Shown here: piece by piece, positions 60,231 to 64,000 of the stretch | How positions within the stretch are numbered: position 1 is the stretch's first letter | Layout of the letters: every line of letters starts with the position of its first letter | NCBI GenBank assembly: GCA_026120035.1 | Contig: JALRME010000006.1 | Coordinates: 248,001-312,000 of the forward strand | DNA from: Coleophoma eucalyptorum | Taxonomy: Eukaryota; Ascomycota; Leotiomycetes; Helotiales; Dermateaceae | Length of the DNA stretch: 64,000 nucleotides | Direction: 5' to 3' | Notes under the pieces: generated by a model | The model's database searches: none | Told to the model about the DNA's origin: nothing | Seen by the model: only the letters and a program-made list of their open reading frames with translations | Translations under genes and position numbers: made by a program

Positions 60231-60931
60231 GAAATCTGAGTATGGATTGAGGGTTTGTAGGATATATCGAGAGGAGTATATGCATATGGGTGCAATCCTG
60301 CCAAAATAGGTGAATATTTTGGCCTGTTTTATATTGGCTGTGGATGGTATATCCACCCTTCTTGTAGCAGTATGAGGACTTAAAAAAGATGAAAGGCTAG
60401 AAGGATGATCTCGCATAAGGAGTTTGGTCCAGCGTTCTGAAGAAAACCATATTCAAGAATATATGATGTTACAAGAGCAAATTACTATACCAAGACGCAC
60501 TTCCTGTTCGCGGATTTTCTTGCTGTATTTGAAGGGTAAAAGTTGCACAAGAATTCTTTAACAGCTATGTAAACAAATTAGTGCTGTAGTAAGATAAATT
60601 TGCATTTTTAAAATGGACATATGTATGTTGCAAGTATTCCAAAATCATAAGCGGAAACGTTCATACTGGGGATGATAGGAAAGTTATTCAAGTACGTTTA
60701 ATCATAGGTGTATAACAGATCTGCCGAGTGTCTAGATTGGAGGCTCTATAGGCTATGTACAGTACCTTCAGATATTCCTCCCAACAACGCAGACACTTGA
60801 ATTTGAAGTGAAATGCTTTGTAGTTCCAAACACCGACAAGAAGCAATTTAGGCTAGACGCATTTTCTTCCCCTTTTTCTCTCTGGCAGATAATGTAGAAC
60901 AGATTTCTGCTGTAACTTCTAGATGTTCAAA
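60231..60931. other. 3' region between uL13m and eRF1
   Basis: A/T-rich DNA that should contain the uL13m 3' UTR and the end of the long eRF1 3' UTR, including its last exon on the minus strand. No gene is seen. Confidence 0.5.
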
Positions 60932-60985
60932 CTATAACCAAAAATCAGTACTGAGATCCCGAGAAGTTTGATAAACTTGGCTCAC
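60932..60985 (-). other. predicted 3'-UTR intron of eRF1
   Basis: A 54-nt minus-strand segment begins GTGAGC, has a TACTGAT branch site followed by a T-rich run, and ends GGTTATAG. These are all consensus for introns in this window. It lies 208 nt beyond the eRF1 TGA and 25 nt beyond the TAA that ends the in-frame extension. Splicing is predicted, not shown. Confidence 0.6.
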
Positions 60986-61010
60986 CATTGATGCGTGCGT
61001 CACCAACTCA

Positions 61011-61193
61011 TTAAGCCATCATGACGGAACGGAGAGGGCTCGGCTTGAGTGCCGGAATTCCCCTCGCACCGTACCCAGCAGCGACTGCGGGCTTCTGTTG
61101 GACCTGCTGCTCGGCACGAGGGCGGGGTGGCAGATCCTGTTTTGACGGTTCAATTGTAGTTGGTGCCTCGCTCAATGCGAGGTTATCAAACTG
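61011..61193 (-). other. 60-codon in-frame extension after the eRF1 stop
   Basis: Directly after the eRF1 TGA the frame continues open for 60 sense codons to a TAA at 61013-61011. It begins QFDNLALSEAPTTIEP and contains LPPRPRAEQQVQQKPAVAAG. It is more GC-rich than surrounding non-coding DNA and looks protein-like in composition. It would be translated only if the TGA (TGA-C context) were read through. No peroxisomal or other targeting signal is visible at its end. Confidence 0.5.
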
Positions 61194-62650
61194 TCAATCT
61201 GTAGTATCGTTAGTACGGCAGGGCCAAAATTCCGGGAAGAAGCATACCGTCGTAGTACTCGTCGTCGTCGTCGACTTCGGCCAACTGCTCAAAATTGACC
61301 TTGTACCGGAGCAGTCCACCGATACCACCGAATCCCTTAACGAATTGATTACCTTCACTAGAACGGTCGGAGACGAACTCTAGGTTGGCGCCAAAGTCCT
61401 TATACTTCTCAGCAATCCACTCTAGGAAAGACTCCTGTTGCACAACTTCCATCTCTTGTCCTGTCTCCTTGTCCATGAACTGCTCGCGGTTGGCGGCCTC
61501 CGACTGCTTGGTGGTGTGAAGAATAATTTGATTTCCATTGACATCCTTAAGCACCCATCTGTTAATCTCCAAATTCTCGAAGACGATAAGGGTCTCTACA
61601 GCTCCAAGCTCAAGAGCCTTCAGTGTATCCTCAACACCGTAGCAAATCAATCCACTGTCCTGACTAATTTCGTTGAAGTACTTGCCGATCAACTTCTTCT
61701 CTTGAATGAATTTGACATTGCTCAAAGTCTCGGCCGAGAGCTCGATGGCTTGGTTGAAACCGTTCTCACCACCATAAGACACATCTACAACCTTGATGAC
61801 CTTGGTTTGTAGACGCTGGTCGAAAAGATCTGATGCGTTAAGATCGTTCTTGAAATCGGCAGAACCGGCGAGAATGATACCGGCTACGTTGACCTTGTCG
61901 GCTGTGATAAAGTTTTGAACAGCAAGCTCAGCAACCTTACGGACGTAGTTGTGACGCTTCTCCTCACGAAGACGGGCAAAACGAAGCGCAGATTGTCCAC
62001 CACGACCGTGCTTCTTTGGAAGATCGACAGAGAACTTGTGGACGACATCGCGGGTGTTTCCGCTCAAAGTGCCGAAAAGGGCTCCGTTACCATCCATAAT
62101 GATGAAACCGAACTTCTGATCCGACTCCAACAGCTCTGCCAGAGCCTCGGTATGGAATTTGTTGTCACATAGGTACAGAGAGGTGTTGATAGGCTTGAAG
62201 GGCTCGAAATCGATGTTAACCTTCCTTTCCTTACCTTCAGAGGTCAAGATTTCACCACAGTAGACAACCAAGCCATTCGGGGGAACTTTGTTGTAAAGCT
62301 TCAGCCTTTGTTGGGTTGAGGTAATGGCGGAAAGAACTGATTGACGATTGACTCGGGATTTGATGTTCGAGGCAGTACCCTGCACACACATTAGCACACT
62401 GAGATGAGGCATTTAATTCTACGCACGTATTCTTCAGCCAACATCTTTGCCGCTCGGGATACCTGATCCTTTGGCGCTGTAGGCCTCTTGTCAGTATAGC
62501 GCCAGGTACATTGGCATGAGACGCCTTACGAATAATGAGGGAAATCATGGAGGTTCCATTTCCGCGTGCGGCTTCGAGACGCTTGATCAGCTTCTTCACC
62601 TTCCAGATCTCGATGTTCTTCTCAGCCTCGTTTGCCTGCGCGTCCGACAT
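61194..62650 (-). CDS. SUP45: translation termination factor eRF1
   Basis: Exons 62650-62530, 62476-62427, 62379-61248 and 61198-61194 give 435 aa. The N-terminus reads [21 protein letters not shown] across intron 1. It is followed by TASNIKS (59-65) and YLCDNKF (126-132), the stop-codon recognition motifs. The GGQ motif (184-186), which triggers peptide release, lies within [12 protein letters not shown]. The C-terminal domain binds eRF3. The last intron splits the final sense codon: G from exon 3 joins AT, followed at once by TGA, so the protein ends EYYDD. eRF1 recognises all three stops and autoregulation of its mRNA is known in other organisms. See the findings for the 3' UTR. Confidence 0.95.
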
Positions 62651-63658
62651 AATGACGGTTACACTCCTGGTGCACGGGACGGATTTTGGGGTAGAGAGAA
62701 GAGGAAATGTCGACTCTTGCGTGTAGCGAAGTCACGAAAGAATGTTGTCAGACCTTAGGGGGGATATCGCGACAAAAGGTGAGGAAGCGCGAGAGTGACG
62801 TTGCAACTGTGGGCTGCTTTGCTAGACGAGAAATTTTATGAGGTGGGAGGTAGACACCCCCGCCAACCAGGGCTGTCCTTTCACTTGGATCGGGTGAGCA
62901 CGTGCAACCGAGACGGCTCATTTGGAAATGGACTGTATTCTCTTCTTGCTTCACTTCACCTACCTTGTCTTCAGAAGTCCTGGAAACACATGGAAGTTTT
63001 GATACTGTGAACAATTATTAGCCAAGAAAAACAAGCCACCTCAGCTGTCGCATGCTACCATGATGAGACATTACCAAACCATCCTCATCCTCCCTGTGTT
63101 AACTATAGATGCGCTTGTGCCTCAAGGTGATTAAAGACATGTGTATGTTTTATATGTTATGTAGGGCATAAAGTGAACCTTAGAGACATGGTCCATGTCC
63201 TGAGTCTGAAGTCAAGTGCTTCCATGGTCCAAGATCACAAGAATTCTCTTGAGAAATCGAAACTGTTTATTCTTGTTCTCCGCTCTGATCCATGGTCAGT
63301 CCAGCCAGACTACAGGTTGCTTGTAACATATCCAGGTTTTTGAGTGTCGGCAGTCTGCCTTATATTCAAAGAGCTCATTGCCGTTGAGGTCCTTTGATCC
63401 TGGAATATTCTTAGTGGTTTTATGCATATGCTTCCCTTTCCTTGCCTTCGACCTCGGTGACAACTGATCCTCTCGATTTCTCGGATCAATTGGATATATT
63501 CGAAAGTCCAATGTGGAGATGAACCATCATGTAATTTGCACCTTCCCCAGACTCAAGAGGTAGCCCATATCACCTCCAAATATCCCAGCCACAGTCTCCG
63601 AACTCCAAACTCCACCCCCCCCCCCCCCTCGACTTCAAAGCATTGTCTGAACCCTTTC
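62651..63658. promoter_or_regulatory. eRF1 upstream region
   Basis: About 1 kb upstream of eRF1 (minus strand) that should hold its promoter. A 71-codon minus-strand open frame at 63511-63296 has no recognisable domain. A 14-bp poly-C run lies at 63615-63628. Confidence 0.45.
63615..63628. repeat. poly-C homopolymer
   Basis: Fourteen consecutive C on the plus strand in non-coding DNA. It is length-variable and a possible assembly weak point. Confidence 0.8.
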
Positions 63659-63895
63659 TCAACTGTCACTGGTAGCTCTCATACGTGCTCTCGAACCATC
63701 TCCACCGCCATGTCTACCCAAGGCGATGCATTGTGGGCATTTTCCAGGGGCGTCGATTGGGAACTCGACCTTGTTGGGGCAGGTAAAGCAGAGGTGTGTA
63801 CCATGGCCGTCGATTTGTCTTCGGCAAAGTCTGATTTTCAGATCCGACACCTTATGGCCGCATAGTGCATACCGGCACATTGGTATGCAGCACAT
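63659..63895 (-). CDS. possible small Cys/His-rich protein
   Basis: A minus-strand frame from the ATG at 63895 gives 78 aa; an earlier in-frame ATG at 63988 would give 109 aa. Cys/His residues are dense and patterned: MCCIPMCRYALCGHKVSD, then LCRRQIDGHGTHLCFTCPN, then GKCPQCI. The CxxC pairs and GH suggest metal binding, as in small fungal proteins with a CGH start. I do not recognise a named family. The gene is close to the window edge, so upstream exons could lie outside. Confidence 0.4.
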   Translation of the reverse strand: MCCIPMCRYALCGHKVSDLKIRLCRRQIDGHGTHLCFTCPNKVEFPIDAPGKCPQCIALGRHGGGDGSRARMRATSDS

Positions 63896-64000
63896 GGTGA
63901 TGTGATTGACAGTGAGTTGGTCGTTTGTATGGGGATTTGAGATGCGATTGCCAGTACTCAATGTCATTGCACAAATACTTGAAGGCATTAGATCTTGGAT

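Noticed and set aside
61438..61812. Plus-strand frame of 124 codons
   Set aside because: It is the antisense shadow of the eRF1 C-terminal coding region.

Overview
The window reads as nuclear DNA of a filamentous ascomycete (Pezizomycotina; a Leotiomycetes-like fungus is my best guess, from gene content and overall feel only, not from any comparison). Evidence: many genes split by short introns (about 46-100 nt, GT..AG, with CTAAC/CTGAC branch sites), a CON7-type C2H2 regulator, a fungal Zn2Cys6/MHR regulator, NoxR, Atg101, DUF1770 and a fungal GH18 chitinase. I rebuilt gene models by hand, joining exons by splice consensus, reading phase and family conservation. Every multi-exon model given here closes to a multiple of three.

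Layout. 1-7.4 kb: a gene-free C-rich stretch that looks like a very long mRNA leader, the CON7-like regulator (+), then a 2.4 kb gap. 7.5-10.6 kb: Zn2Cys6 regulator (-). 10.6-13.3 kb: gene-poor. 13.3-14.9 kb: Ser/Thr-rich single-pass membrane protein (-). 16.4-18.6 kb: alpha/beta hydrolase (+). 19.4-22.0 kb: PEX3 (-) and ATG101 (+), divergent. 22.5-26.7 kb: ZNF511-like zinc-finger protein (-) and Est1/SMG7-like protein (+), divergent. 27.0-29.8 kb: adenosine kinase and ribosomal protein uL2 (both -). 31.5-34.9 kb: DDT/WHIM chromatin factor (+) and DUF1770 protein (-). 36.2-38.9 kb: secreted GH18 chitinase (-) and ribosomal protein uS9 (+). 39.3-42.1 kb: prephenate dehydrogenase (-) and ribosomal protein uS11 (+). 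43.1-46.2 kb: AAR2 (-) and a small unknown protein (+). 47.1-49.8 kb: eIF3c (+). 50.5-54.4 kb: hemerythrin-domain protein (-) and NoxR (-). 54.4-58.1 kb: a 3.7 kb gap. 58.1-60.2 kb: CCS1 (-) and mitochondrial uL13m (+). 61.2-62.7 kb: eRF1 (-). The right edge may hold a small Cys-rich gene (-).

The genes do not form a metabolic cluster; most are housekeeping. Six belong to translation (uL2, uS9, uS11, eIF3c, uL13m, eRF1). Strands alternate so that many neighbours are divergent pairs sharing 0.3-0.7 kb promoters.

The most interesting observation is at eRF1. The spliced message ends in a TGA followed by C. A 60-codon in-frame extension follows and ends at TAA. A canonical-looking 54-nt intron lies 25 nt beyond that TAA, in the 3' UTR. 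This is the architecture expected of an autoregulatory switch in which eRF1 shortage causes readthrough, and readthrough rescues the mRNA from exon-junction-dependent decay. The second is the 1.4 kb region upstream of the CON7-like gene, which holds a single ATG that opens a 9-codon uORF.
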